This document shows, piece after piece, positions 25,041 through 34,034 of a stretch of 64,000 bases of DNA. The DNA comes from Chloroflexota bacterium (GTDB lineage Bacteria; Chloroflexota; Anaerolineae; B4-G1). Each line of letters opens with the position of its first letter. Positions within the stretch are counted from its first letter, which is position 1. Under the pieces are notes generated by a model. That model was given only the letters and a program-made list of their open reading frames with translations. It searched no databases and had not been told where the DNA came from. The translations under genes were made by a program, and so were the position numbers. The stretch lies in the NCBI GenBank assembly GCA_024232355.1, contig JAAEPW010000238.1:20183-84182 (forward strand). The letters run 5' to 3'.

Positions 25041-26165
25041 CTACTCCTCTCCGACCTCCATCCACTCATCCTCGCGGAAGGTGACCAATGGCAGAGGCTC
25101 TTTAACGCTCTTACCGGGCACATATTCGAACACATCCTGAACCTGTTGCCCGACGGCCCGAAAGACCTGACCGACCGGCAAATCCGCCGGACAAGCGCTG
25201 GCGCACATTCCGCAGCCGATGCAAGAAAGCGCCATGTGGTTGAGGCGAGTCAGGTGGAAGAGCGTAGTATCCGCCGGGAGCCGGTACGCTCCCTTGCGAT
25301 TCGCCCAATTCATATATTGAGCCGGTTCGTGTTCAAAGACCGGGCTCTTGAACAAGCACGTCTTGCAGTAGCAGATGGGGCAGACAGTCATACAATTGTG
25401 GCAGCGTACACAGGCCGCAAAGACCCCTTCGGTACCCTCTTGCTCAAGCTGCTCACGAATCTTGGCAAAACGCGCGTCGCGCACCTCGGTGCGAGCCGCG
25501 ACTATTTTACCCACCACCTCTGTCCGTCCTTTGTCTTCTTCAACCGCTGCCATTTCCAGCTTTTCCACTACAAGCGAAGCGACGTCGTCAGACAGATTCA
25601 CAGGGATGCCCGATGCCAAGTCCGCGCCAAAGAGTTCCAACGCGATATCAGCCTCCTCAACGTGCGGCTTTTCGCATATTTGGCAAGCGTCGCGCAAAAG
25701 GACTTCATCCTCAGTGGACAGATCGCCGCTCTTGGCTGCGTCCAGCAATGCCGTCATGTCCACACCAGCATCGCTGTACATCGCAGTGTAGACCGGCACA
25801 TCGTAGGAACCTATGCAATCAACGCCAATAGTCACCATGTCGTCCAGGCTGGCTTGCTGGAGCTTGACCAATTCGACTAACGCTCGCAGCTCGCACGGAC
25901 GCAGCACCGCGCCAATACGCCCCCGAGGCTCACGGACCGAGACTTGGCCCGCCACGCGCGCCGCGTTCAATCCCATCACTGGAGCCAACGGATTCGCCGC
26001 ATCCAGCAGATTGGGATCAGACACCAACGCCGGTGTGACCGTGCCCGCGGGCGTTTCCATCGGCACCAACAGCGCGTCCACCACATCGGTCTCTAACAAC
26101 TGCTTGAGAAAGCCGCGCACGGCACCCAGCGTGTCATTATTCTCAACAGAAATCACAGTTCTCAT
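25041..26165 (-). CDS. FrhB/FdhB-like flavin-iron-sulfur subunit (coenzyme F420 hydrogenase/dehydrogenase beta family)
   Basis: This 374-residue protein resembles the beta subunits of F420-reducing hydrogenase and of some formate dehydrogenases. The middle region has IGAVLRPCELRALVELVKLQQ and VTIGVDCIGSY, typical of the FAD-binding FrhB domain. C-terminally there is a cysteine-dense block ACVRCHNCMTVCPICYCKTCLF and then CIGCGMCASACPADLPVGQVFR. In Hdr-containing bacteria such subunits are often electron-input or output modules for HdrA. It follows MvhD (42 nt) and precedes the fumarate reductase Fe-S gene (9 nt), so it may bridge HdrA/MvhD to fumarate reduction. Its physiological partner (NADH, F420 or ferredoxin) cannot be read from the sequence. 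Confidence 0.78.
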   Translation of the reverse strand: MRTVISVENNDTLGAVRGFLKQLLETDVVDALLVPMETPAGTVTPALVSDPNLLDAANPLAPVMGLNAARVAGQVSVREPRGRIGAVLRPCELRALVELVKLQQASLDDMVTIGVDCIGSYDVPVYTAMYSDAGVDMTALLDAAKSGDLSTEDEVLLRDACQICEKPHVEEADIALELFGADLASGIPVNLSDDVASLVVEKLEMAAVEEDKGRTEVVGKIVAARTEVRDARFAKIREQLEQEGTEGVFAACVRCHNCMTVCPICYCKTCLFKSPVFEHEPAQYMNWANRKGAYRLPADTTLFHLTRLNHMALSCIGCGMCASACPADLPVGQVFRAVGQQVQDVFEYVPGKSVKEPLPLVTFREDEWMEVGEE

Positions 26166-26207
26166 TCCATCTCCCTCATCAATTGTTCATTGATTCATTG
26201 TTAATTG

Positions 26208-26633
26208 TCAAACCGCCCATTTTTGGCGCATCGGGTTCGGTCCCTTGTCCTTCAGCGCCGACGTCATCTGCGTGACCACATCAGCAAAACGCGCTCCCTC
26301 GCTGGCACTGATCCAACGCAGCCAGACCCGCTCCTCATCATAGCCCGAATTCTTGAGGATCTCTTTGAGCGCAATAATGCGCCGCCGGGCCTTGTAATTC
26401 CCCGATTGATAGTGACAGTCGCCTGGGTGACAGCCGCCGATGAGGACGCCGTCGGCGCCATCCAAAAGCGGCTTGAGTACATAAGTCGGGTCCACCGATC
26501 CGGAGCACATCAAACGAATGATGCGCACGTTGGGCGGATACTGAATACGCGATGTACCCGCCAGGTCGGCACCCGTGTACGTGCACCAGTTGCACAAAAA
26601 GGCGACGATCTTGGGTTCGAAATTGTCTGCCAT
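26208..26633 (-). CDS. mvhD: MvhD-type delta subunit (Cys form), second copy
   Basis: This 141-residue 2Fe-2S protein has FLCNWCTYTGADLAG, MCSGSVDP and GCHPGDCHYQSGN, with Cys at the Sec position of MvhD-1 and -2. The start ATG follows a GGGGG ribosome-binding stretch. It is encoded 62 nt after HdrA-4 and before the FrhB/FdhB-like subunit. It probably mediates electron transfer between the HdrA-4 assembly (with NuoEF) and downstream partners. It is more divergent from the other three copies, e.g. in the C-terminal part SASEGARFADVV, but keeps the terminal GPNPM motif. Confidence 0.9.
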   Translation of the reverse strand: MADNFEPKIVAFLCNWCTYTGADLAGTSRIQYPPNVRIIRLMCSGSVDPTYVLKPLLDGADGVLIGGCHPGDCHYQSGNYKARRRIIALKEILKNSGYDEERVWLRWISASEGARFADVVTQMTSALKDKGPNPMRQKWAV

Positions 26634-26695
26634 ATAGCCCCCTTAAAAGTTGATTAACTCGATCAAAATCATAAAGCTTTTCAGCTTAATAAATT

Positions 26696-28390
26696 TTACA
26701 CACCCACCAAAGCATCTACCTGAGCCAAAATCTGTTCCGGGGTGAACTGTTGCAATCGAATCGCCTTAGAAGGACAAGTGACGGCGCAGGCACCGCATCC
26801 CTTGCAAAGCACCGCATTGATCCGCGAAACGCCCCTCATCAAATCGAGGCCCGGCGCGCCGTACGGGCACACATCCACGCACATCCCACACCCGGCGCAA
26901 AAATCCGGGTCCGCCACCGCCGTGGCCGACTCGACTGGCACCACGCCCCGCAACAGAGGAATGAGCGCCGAAGAGGCAGCAGCCTTGGCCTGGGCGACAG
27001 TGTCGGGGATATCCTTGGGTCCCTGGCAGCATCCGGCCAAAAAGACGCCGTTCACGGCCGTGTCTACGGGCCGCAGCTTGGGATGCAGTTCCAGGAAGAA
27101 ACCGTCTCCCGAGCGCGGGAGTTTAAGCAAGGTGGAGAGATCGGCCACGTCGGCACGCGGCTCCATTCCAACCGCCAGCACCACCAAATCGGCCTCAAAA
27201 TCAATCGGTTGGCCCAGCAATGTATCCTCTCCCACCAATATTACCCGGTCAGCACCTCGTTTGAGATAGATTTCCGAAATGTTTCCCTTTCGATAACGTA
27301 TGCCCTTGGCTCGCGTATCGTCATAGAACTCTTCGGCCCCTTTGCCAAAGGTGCGCACGTCCATATAAAAGACCGTCACATCAGCACTGGGCAAAAGGTC
27401 CTTCACCAAATGAGACTGCTTGGCAGTATACATGCAGCACACCCGCGAGCAATACTCATTGCCCAACTGCTTGTCCCGCGATCCCACGCACTGGATAAAG
27501 GCCACGCTCTTTGGTTTGCGCCCGTCCACGGTCAGGTCACCCTCAGCCAGACGCTGTTCCAATTCCAACGACGTGATGACGTTAGGATACTGTCCATAAC
27601 CCAACTCGGGTTTGCGATGCGGATCAAAAACATCATAGCCAGTGGCAATAATGATAGAGCCTACTAAAAGCTTTTGAGACGTTCCCGCAACCTCAACCTC
27701 GAAATTCCCCACGTACCCTTCCACATCCGCTACCAAGGAATTCAGCAAAACTGTGATATTGGAATGTGCCTGGACACGCTCGACCAACGGTCCCAGCAAT
27801 TCGGGCACAGATTCAAGCGTCGGAAACGTGCGGTTGAGGTCCGCCAGCCGCCCGCCCAGGTGATCGCTCTTTTCCACCAAATAAACGGGGAAACCAGCAT
27901 CAGCCACGTCGAGGGCAGCCATCATTCCCGCCACCCCGCCACCGACAACGACCGCACCCGGCGTAACCCCGACCTCTCGTGCCTCCAACGGCTCCAACAG
28001 AGCCGCCTTGGCTACTACCGACGCAGTCAACCACTTGGCTTTTTCCGTCGCCTCCCCCCGGTCGCTATGCACCCACGAGCACCGCCCGCGGATGTTGGCC
28101 ATCTCTCGACAGTAGGGGTTCATCCCCACCTGCTGTGCCGCTCCCCTGAAAGTCGGTTCGTGCATCCGAGGCGAACAAGACGCCACCACCACACTGTCCA
28201 GTCCCAATTCCTCGATGTCTTGCTGAATCAGTCCCTGGCCCGGATCAGAGCACATGTACAGATAATGGCGGGCCACAGCGACGCCCGGTAGGGTCTCTGC
28301 AAACGCTCTGACCTGCTCCACGTCCACGGTAGACGCAATGTTCACGCCACAGTGACAAATATATACACCAACGCGAGGTTGTGATCCCAT
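26696..28390 (-). CDS. hdrA: HdrA second-module protein (HdrA-4)
   Basis: The 564-residue protein corresponds to the C-terminal module of the two-module HdrAs. It opens with GVYICHCGVNIAS (residue 7 on), the thioredoxin-reductase-like FAD site VVVGGGVAGMMAALDVADAG at about 147, QCVGSRDKQLGNEYCSRVCCMYT in the middle and two C-terminal ferredoxins, CAGCGMCVDVCP and CKGCGACAVTCP. The matching N-terminal module is encoded as separate pieces at 29.6-31.1 and 33.6-34.0 kb. It follows the CCG-domain gene by 3 nt and precedes MvhD-4. It is probably the flavin core of the NuoEF-linked Hdr complex. Confidence 0.9.
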   Translation of the reverse strand: MGSQPRVGVYICHCGVNIASTVDVEQVRAFAETLPGVAVARHYLYMCSDPGQGLIQQDIEELGLDSVVVASCSPRMHEPTFRGAAQQVGMNPYCREMANIRGRCSWVHSDRGEATEKAKWLTASVVAKAALLEPLEAREVGVTPGAVVVGGGVAGMMAALDVADAGFPVYLVEKSDHLGGRLADLNRTFPTLESVPELLGPLVERVQAHSNITVLLNSLVADVEGYVGNFEVEVAGTSQKLLVGSIIIATGYDVFDPHRKPELGYGQYPNVITSLELEQRLAEGDLTVDGRKPKSVAFIQCVGSRDKQLGNEYCSRVCCMYTAKQSHLVKDLLPSADVTVFYMDVRTFGKGAEEFYDDTRAKGIRYRKGNISEIYLKRGADRVILVGEDTLLGQPIDFEADLVVLAVGMEPRADVADLSTLLKLPRSGDGFFLELHPKLRPVDTAVNGVFLAGCCQGPKDIPDTVAQAKAAASSALIPLLRGVVPVESATAVADPDFCAGCGMCVDVCPYGAPGLDLMRGVSRINAVLCKGCGACAVTCPSKAIRLQQFTPEQILAQVDALVGV

Positions 28391-28393
28391 ATC

Positions 28394-29536
28394 CTAGTCC
28401 TCTTCAAGCGCCAGGTTCACGAGTTCCATAATATCCATTACCTGCATCGCCTGACGGTCGCCATCGGCCTCGTCCAATCCCTGGACCTTGACCGCGTCCT
28501 CCAACGTCAGCAGGCAGAACGGACAGGCAACGGCCAAAATATCCGCCCCCGTCTCGACCGCTTCCTGCACCCGCTGGAAGGCCAGCCGCTCCTCCAAATT
28601 CGTCCCCTCGGCCCACATCCGCCCGCCGCCGCCCTCACAGCACAGGCTGCGCTCGCGGCTGCGGTCCATCTCTACAAACTCGAGGCCGGGGATCGCCTGG
28701 ATGATGGCGCGCGGCTCGTCAAAGATGTGATTCTGCTTACCCAGGAAACAAGGATCATGGTAAGTGACTTTTTTCTTGACCTCTTTCGACAACCCCAATT
28801 TCCCTTGTTCAATCAATGCGGCGATCACCTGTGTGTAATGCAAGACCTCCATATCGTCCAGGCCGTACTCGTGCTTGAAAGTATTAAAGCAGTGCGGAGA
28901 CACCGTCACCATCTGGCTCGCACCCACGCTGCGGATCAACTCGCCGTTCTCCTCGACCAGCATCTCGAACAGCCCCATCTCGCCCATGCGCTTGATCTCG
29001 TTGCCGCAACAGCTCTCCTCGGTGCCCAGCGTGCCATAGTCCAGGCCGGTCGCTGCAAAAATCTTGGCCAACGCCTGAGTGACGATGTGTATGCGCGGGT
29101 CATACGCCGGGGTGCATCCGACATAATAGAGCAACTCGCACCCTTCCTGCGCGGGCTTGGGCTGCGTGCCGTTTACCCAAGTAGCTCGGTCCTCCCGCGC
29201 CATACCGGTCGGGTTCCCCTGGCGGAAAGCGCCCATCAACGCCGCCCCGATGGTCTCCGGGATACGTCCGCCTTCGACCAATTCGCCCCGCAACTCAATA
29301 ATGAGGTCCGCCGGGCGCACATCCTTGGGGCACCGCTCGACACAGGTGAAACAGCACGTGCAATCCCATAGCTCTTCATGCGCGCTCACATCCAGGTCTC
29401 GCTCCACCAACATGTGATAAATCAACTGGCGGATGTTCAATGTCGTCTTGCGCGCCACCGGGCAACCGCCGGTGCACTTGCCACATTGGATACATCCAAA
29501 GAGTTCTAGTTGCTCAGTCATCGACTTTGTCTTCAA
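28394..29536 (-). CDS. HdrD/HdrCB-like protein with ferredoxin and two CCG domains
   Basis: This 380-residue protein has an N-terminal dicluster ferredoxin (CIQCGKCTGGCP and CTCCFTCVERCP) followed by two CCG domains: GCTPAYDPR with SCCGNEIKR, then HDPCFLGKQ with LCCEGGGGRMWAE and CPFC. That is the HdrC plus HdrB plan in one chain. The first CCG domain ends with SPHCFNTF, which lacks the usual second Cys of the CxxC. I start it at TTG 29536 because AGGAGG lies six bases upstream; an internal ATG (29521) lacks a ribosome-binding site. It lies between the NuoG-HdrA fusion and HdrA-4 and would be the terminal electron acceptor/donor module of that complex. Confidence 0.87.
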   Translation of the reverse strand: MKTKSMTEQLELFGCIQCGKCTGGCPVARKTTLNIRQLIYHMLVERDLDVSAHEELWDCTCCFTCVERCPKDVRPADLIIELRGELVEGGRIPETIGAALMGAFRQGNPTGMAREDRATWVNGTQPKPAQEGCELLYYVGCTPAYDPRIHIVTQALAKIFAATGLDYGTLGTEESCCGNEIKRMGEMGLFEMLVEENGELIRSVGASQMVTVSPHCFNTFKHEYGLDDMEVLHYTQVIAALIEQGKLGLSKEVKKKVTYHDPCFLGKQNHIFDEPRAIIQAIPGLEFVEMDRSRERSLCCEGGGGRMWAEGTNLEERLAFQRVQEAVETGADILAVACPFCLLTLEDAVKVQGLDEADGDRQAMQVMDIMELVNLALEED

Positions 29537-29589
29537 TGTCGTCCTCCTAAACACGTGTTACGCATCGATATTACGTATCACTCCCCTTG

Positions 29590-31122
29590 TCATTCGTCGC
29601 TGGCTACTTTCCGCTGACGCCGTGCCAATACCCCCAGCGCCGATGAAGCCGCCGCCTTCGCGTGAGCAACGGTGTCCGGGATATCCTTCGGCCCCTGCCC
29701 ACTGCCTGCCAGGAAAACCCCCTCCACCAACGTGTCCGCCGGACGGAACTTGGCGTGTGCTTCCTGGAAAAAGCCATCCGGGGAAAGCTCCAGCCCCAAT
29801 TGCTCCGCTACCTCTGGCGCATCGGCCCGTGGCACAGCCGCTGTCGCCAGCACTACTAGGTCTGCCTCGACCTCGACCGGCTTGCCCAGCATCGTGTCCT
29901 CGGCCAAAACTACCAGTTTATCGCCGCGACGGTAAATCTCGGAAGGCTCACCGCGCCGGTATCTCACGTGCTCGTGCTTGACCCGGTCATAAAACTCTTC
30001 ATAGCCCTTGCCAAAGGCCCGCACGTCCATATAAAAGACGGTGATGTTGGCCTTGGGAATTTTGTCCCGCACCAAGTGGGCGTGCTTGGCTGTGTACATG
30101 CAGCAGAAACGGGAGCAGTACGGCACACCGGTGTGCGAATCCCGCGAACCAACGCACTTGATGAACACCACATCCTTGGGTTCCTTGCCGTTGATCAAAA
30201 TCTTGCCCATCGTCGGGCCAGAGGCAGACGACAGCCGCTCGAACTCGATACCCGTCATCACCTCCGGGTAGACGCCATAGCCAAACTCGGGCTTGATCTG
30301 CGGGTCCATCAAGTCATAGCCGGTGGCGACAATGACGGCGTCCACCTCAACGTCGATGAACTCGTCCTCCTGCTCGTAAACGATGGCATCCGCCTCGCAG
30401 AAAACCTCGCAGGTGCCACACTGCCCCAACGTGTAATGCAGGCAGTGCTCGCGGTCGATGACGGGTATCTTGGGCACGGCCTGGGGGAATGGAATATAAA
30501 CGTTGCCCCGTTTCGAGATGCCCATATCGAACTCGGACAGCAGCGGGCGCGGCTCCTTGTCGGTGATGTCCTCCAGCTTGATGGCCCCCGTTGGGCAGAT
30601 AAAGGCGCAGGCTCCGCAGGCGATACAATCATCGGAGAACTTGAAAAAGGGCGGTCCTACCTGTCGATCCCCGCCGCGCCCGACAAAGCTGATGGCACTC
30701 TGGCCGATCAATTCCTTGCACATCCGCACGCACAGCCCGCACAGATAGCACAGCTCTTCTTCTGCGCCAAGTTCAAAGCGCGCCTCGGTTACCCCCATAC
30801 TGGCGGCAATTTCCCGCACCTCGGGTGAGCCAGGACAACGCGCCAGCAGCAACTCGGCCAGTAGTTGGCGTCCTTTTAATACTTTTTCCGACGCCGTCCG
30901 CACCTCCATCTCCCAACGGATCGGATAGTTGCAGGCTGTCACCAGCCGCGACCAGTCGCCGGATATGACCTCTACGGTGCAAATACGGCACACGCCATAA
31001 GGTTCCAGCGCGGGATGGTGGCAGAGCGTGGGAATGTCTATCCCCAAGCGCTGTGCTGCTTCTAGAACGGTCGTTTCCTTCTCAACTTCTAGGGACTGTC
31101 CGTCAATGATAACTGGTATCAT
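29590..31122 (-). CDS. NuoG-like ferredoxin domain fused to the C-terminal half of an HdrA first module
   Basis: The first ~190 of 510 residues are like NuoG/HydA N-termini: a 2Fe-2S site (C34, C45, C48, C64), then CYLCGLCVRMC and CIACGACAFICP. From GNVYIPFPQAVPKIPVIDREHC the chain matches HdrA after its first ferredoxin, with ATGYDLMD, CVGSRDSHTGVPYCSRFCCMYTAKH and GPKDIPDTVAHAKAAASSAL, but it lacks the N-terminal GxGxxG FAD-binding part. That missing part is the separate gene at 33551-33985. GGGGAG is seven bases before ATG 31122. It lies 12 nt after nuoF. It likely links the NuoEF NADH-oxidising unit to the HdrA flavin centre. Confidence 0.87.
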   Translation of the reverse strand: MIPVIIDGQSLEVEKETTVLEAAQRLGIDIPTLCHHPALEPYGVCRICTVEVISGDWSRLVTACNYPIRWEMEVRTASEKVLKGRQLLAELLLARCPGSPEVREIAASMGVTEARFELGAEEELCYLCGLCVRMCKELIGQSAISFVGRGGDRQVGPPFFKFSDDCIACGACAFICPTGAIKLEDITDKEPRPLLSEFDMGISKRGNVYIPFPQAVPKIPVIDREHCLHYTLGQCGTCEVFCEADAIVYEQEDEFIDVEVDAVIVATGYDLMDPQIKPEFGYGVYPEVMTGIEFERLSSASGPTMGKILINGKEPKDVVFIKCVGSRDSHTGVPYCSRFCCMYTAKHAHLVRDKIPKANITVFYMDVRAFGKGYEEFYDRVKHEHVRYRRGEPSEIYRRGDKLVVLAEDTMLGKPVEVEADLVVLATAAVPRADAPEVAEQLGLELSPDGFFQEAHAKFRPADTLVEGVFLAGSGQGPKDIPDTVAHAKAAASSALGVLARRQRKVASDE

Positions 31123-31134
31123 AGTCAATCTCCC

Positions 31135-33048
31135 CTACTGCACCAGGACAGCATCAAATTTACAGGTGTCCAAACAGACGCCGCATTGAATGCAGAGGTC
31201 TTGGTCTATGGTGTGCGCTTCTTTCTTCTCGCCCGTGATCGCTTTCTGCGGGCACTGGCGGGAGCAGGCTCGGCATCCCGTGCACTTTTCCGGGTCGATG
31301 GTGTACGTAATCAGCGCCTTGCACGCCGCCGCCGGACACTTGTGATCCTCAATGTGCGCCTCATATTCGTCACGGAAATAACGAATAGTAGAGAGTACGG
31401 GATTCGCCGCAGTCCTGCCCAGCGCGCACAGGGAGAACCCTTCGAGCAAGTCGCCCAATTCTTCCAGCAGAGCGATGTCGCCTTCCTGCCCCTTGCCGTC
31501 GCAGATACGGTTGAGGACCTCCAGGCTGCGCGTGATCCCTTCGCGACAGGGCGTGCATTTTCCGCACGACTCTTCGCGCAAAAAGTTGAGGAAATACCGG
31601 GCGAGGTCCACCATACAGGTTTGCTCGTCCATCACGATCATGCCGCCAGAACCCATCATCGAGCCGACCTTGGTCAATTCGTCAAAGTCCACCGGCATAT
31701 CCAGCATACTTTCTGGGATGCAGCCACCCGACGGCCCGCCGGTCTGGATCGCTTTAAAAGTTTTGCCATCCGGGACGCCGCCACCAATGTCGAAAATGAT
31801 CTCCCGTAGGGTGATGCCCATCGGCACTTCGACCAGGCCGGTGTTGTTGACCTTGCCCACCAAGGAGAAAATCTTGGTGCCCTTGCTGCCCTCGGTGCCG
31901 ATGCCCGTATACCACTCTAAACCCTTGTTGATGATGTGAGGCACGTTCGCCCAGGTCTCGACGTTGTTGAGGGTGCTCGGCTTGTCCCACAGACCGCGCT
32001 CCACCGAACGCACGTACTTGGCACCCGGCTCCCCCACGTCTCCCTCCAGGGAACGCATCAGTGCGCTCGACTCGCCACAGACAAAAGCCCCTCCCCCCCG
32101 CGCGATACGAATGTCGAAATCAAAGCCTGACCCCAGGATGTTCTCGCCCAGCAGGCCGTAGGCCCGCATCGCTTCCATCGCCAACAGGATGTTTTCCAAC
32201 GCCAGGGGATATTCGTGACGGATGTAAATGTACCCCTCGACTGGGCTTGCACCAGTCGAGCCGTGGTTGCCAATGGCATAGGCCCCGATCACCATCCCCT
32301 CCAACACGACGTGGGGATTCCCTTCCAGCGTGCTCCGGTTCATATACGCGCCGGGGTCGCCCTCGTCCGCGTTGCAGATGACATATTTTGGCTCGCCCTC
32401 CGCATTACGGCAGCTCTCCCACTTGCGTCCGGCGGGAAAACCTGCCCCCCCACGCCCCCGCAGCCCTGACTGTTTGATCACATCGATGACGTCTTCCGGC
32501 TGCATCGCGTGCAGTGTTTTGGACAATGCAGCATATCCATCACGGACGATATAGTCCCCAATGTCCGTGGGATCCATAAAGCCATTATCCCCCAAGATGA
32601 GGCGATTTTGCAGTTTGTAAAAGGGCACGTCGTGCTCGTAGACGATCTTTTCCCCCGTCTGAGGGTGTGCGTACAACAACCGGTCGATGATATTGCCCTG
32701 GACAATGGTCTCGGACACAACCTCCGGCACATCCTTGGGCTTGAGGCGTTGATAAAAGATGTCCTTGGGACGAATGACCACCAGTGGTCCCCGCTCGCAA
32801 AAGCCGTGACAGCCCGTGGCGCGAACATCCACCTGGTCAGCCAACCCTTGCTGCTCGATCTCTTCCCGAAAAGCGTCCGCCACCTGTTGGGCACCACTCG
32901 CCAAACAACCGGTGCCCGCGCAGATAGTGATGCACGTTTTATCGGGATCACGGGCAGCCACAAACATCTCCCGCAAGCGGTCCAAGTCCTGCGGGCTGCC
33001 AAGTTTTTCTACTCCCTGGTATTTGTCATTTCCCATTGTCTTTTCCAT
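31135..33048 (-). CDS. NuoF/HndC-like NADH-oxidising flavoprotein subunit
   Basis: About 637 residues with the plan of bifurcating-enzyme beta subunits (HndC/HymB/HydB): an N-terminal thioredoxin-like 2Fe-2S domain (CAGTGCLASG and ATGCHGFCERGP), the FMN/NADH domain (GLRGRGGAGFPAGRKW, NADEGDPGAYMNR), an SLBB region, the N3 4Fe-4S motif ESCGKCTPCREG, and two C-terminal ferredoxin clusters (CTGCRACSRQCP, CIQCGVCLDTC). It oxidises or reduces NAD(H). It overlaps the end of nuoE by 23 nt if ATG 33048 is used; ATG 33036 is an alternative. Placed among HdrA pieces rather than with a hydrogenase, so its partner is HdrA, not an FeFe-hydrogenase. Confidence 0.92.
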   Translation of the reverse strand: MEKTMGNDKYQGVEKLGSPQDLDRLREMFVAARDPDKTCITICAGTGCLASGAQQVADAFREEIEQQGLADQVDVRATGCHGFCERGPLVVIRPKDIFYQRLKPKDVPEVVSETIVQGNIIDRLLYAHPQTGEKIVYEHDVPFYKLQNRLILGDNGFMDPTDIGDYIVRDGYAALSKTLHAMQPEDVIDVIKQSGLRGRGGAGFPAGRKWESCRNAEGEPKYVICNADEGDPGAYMNRSTLEGNPHVVLEGMVIGAYAIGNHGSTGASPVEGYIYIRHEYPLALENILLAMEAMRAYGLLGENILGSGFDFDIRIARGGGAFVCGESSALMRSLEGDVGEPGAKYVRSVERGLWDKPSTLNNVETWANVPHIINKGLEWYTGIGTEGSKGTKIFSLVGKVNNTGLVEVPMGITLREIIFDIGGGVPDGKTFKAIQTGGPSGGCIPESMLDMPVDFDELTKVGSMMGSGGMIVMDEQTCMVDLARYFLNFLREESCGKCTPCREGITRSLEVLNRICDGKGQEGDIALLEELGDLLEGFSLCALGRTAANPVLSTIRYFRDEYEAHIEDHKCPAAACKALITYTIDPEKCTGCRACSRQCPQKAITGEKKEAHTIDQDLCIQCGVCLDTCKFDAVLVQ

Positions 33049-33547
33049 TGTCACTGTTCCGGAGTTTCTTGACCAAACGCACCGCCTTGGCCGCCGTCAT
33101 CTGTCCGTGATACTCGCCGTCCACGACGATGACCGGCCCCAGGGCGCAGGCTCCCACACAGTTGACGGTCTCTAGTGTAAATTCCAGCTTTTCGTCCGTC
33201 TCGCCAGCCTGGATACCGATCTCACGTTCCAATGCGTCGATGATCTTGCCCGCACCCCGCACGTGACACGCCGTACCCGTGCAAACGTAAATCTGATGTT
33301 CACCCCGTGGCTCCAAGCTGAACGCCCGGTAGAACGTCGCCAGGCTGTACACCTTGGACGCTGGGATGTCCAACTGCTCGGCCACATAGCGCAGCGCGCC
33401 CTCTGGCAAATAGTTCACCTCTTCCTGCATGTCCTGCAAGACGGCGATGATGGCCGACGGGGCCCGCTCGTGTTGATCCAAAATACCGTCAATGACGGCT
33501 GCTTCTATTTCCAGTTCCAGACTCGATGCAGGTGCACTCAAGCCCAT
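33026..33547 (-). CDS. NuoE/HndA-like 2Fe-2S subunit
   Basis: This 173-residue thioredoxin-fold protein has an N-terminal helical bundle (AVLQDMQEEVNYLPEGALRYVAEQLDI) and the 2Fe-2S ligands CTGTACHVRG and CVGACALGPV, matching NuoE and the gamma/alpha subunits of NADH-dependent bifurcating enzymes. It passes electrons from the NuoF FMN. The gene starts 3 nt after the HdrA N-terminal gene and overlaps nuoF, so translation is coupled. No complex I membrane subunits are present, which argues for a soluble Hdr-type complex. Confidence 0.93.
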   Translation of the reverse strand: MGLSAPASSLELEIEAAVIDGILDQHERAPSAIIAVLQDMQEEVNYLPEGALRYVAEQLDIPASKVYSLATFYRAFSLEPRGEHQIYVCTGTACHVRGAGKIIDALEREIGIQAGETDEKLEFTLETVNCVGACALGPVIVVDGEYHGQMTAAKAVRLVKKLRNSDNGKDNGK

Positions 33548-33550
33548 TGA

Positions 33551-33985
33551 TTACTCCTTTTCACCTACGAGTTCTTCGATGTACGGCGCGTTACGCACGA
33601 TGCAATGCTCGGTACAAACCCCGCACCCGGTGCACTTGTCCTCATCCACGCTGCGCGCCTTTTTGCGTATGCGGACCTGGAATCGGCCATCCGCACCCCG
33701 ACCGCTACGGTCGGCCTTTACCCACTCCACCTCAGAATAGGTCAACAGTTTGATGTTTGGATGACGGCCCACGTCCACCATCTTGGGAGTCAGGATGCAC
33801 GAGGAACAGTCCAAAGTCGGAAAGGTCTTGTCCAACTGGGACATCCGTCCCCCCACGCTCGGTTCCCGCTCGACCAGATACACCTGGTAGCCCGCGTCGG
33901 CGATGTCGAGCGCGGCTTGGATGCCGGCGATACCTGCTCCAATGATTAACGTTGCTGGTTTATGTTGCTCCGCTAAATTGTCCAT
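33551..33985 (-). CDS. HdrA first-module N-terminal half only (FAD-binding)
   Basis: The 144-residue protein carries the HdrA FAD site LIIGAGIAGIQAALDIADAG, the HdrA-specific DKTFPTLDCSSCILTPKMVDVGRHPNI segment and one 4Fe-4S motif CTGCGVCTEHC, then stops. It covers precisely the part missing from the NuoG-HdrA fusion at 29590-31122. It has intact motifs, a ribosome-binding site (GGAGAAGTTG) and close spacing to nuoE, so it reads as a genuine split subunit rather than a fragment of a broken gene. FAD-binding is predicted; the two parts would need to assemble to make a functional HdrA. Confidence 0.85.
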   Translation of the reverse strand: MDNLAEQHKPATLIIGAGIAGIQAALDIADAGYQVYLVEREPSVGGRMSQLDKTFPTLDCSSCILTPKMVDVGRHPNIKLLTYSEVEWVKADRSGRGADGRFQVRIRKKARSVDEDKCTGCGVCTEHCIVRNAPYIEELVGEKE

Positions 33986-34034
33986 ACAACTTCTCCTACC
34001 GAGTCGGTAACGGGCGGAGGTCGCCTAATCCAAC

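Noticed and set aside
33551..33985. The 144-residue HdrA N-terminal piece as a pseudogene remnant
   Set aside because: Its motifs are intact, it has its own ribosome-binding site and close spacing to nuoE, and its missing half is present as a separate intact gene.
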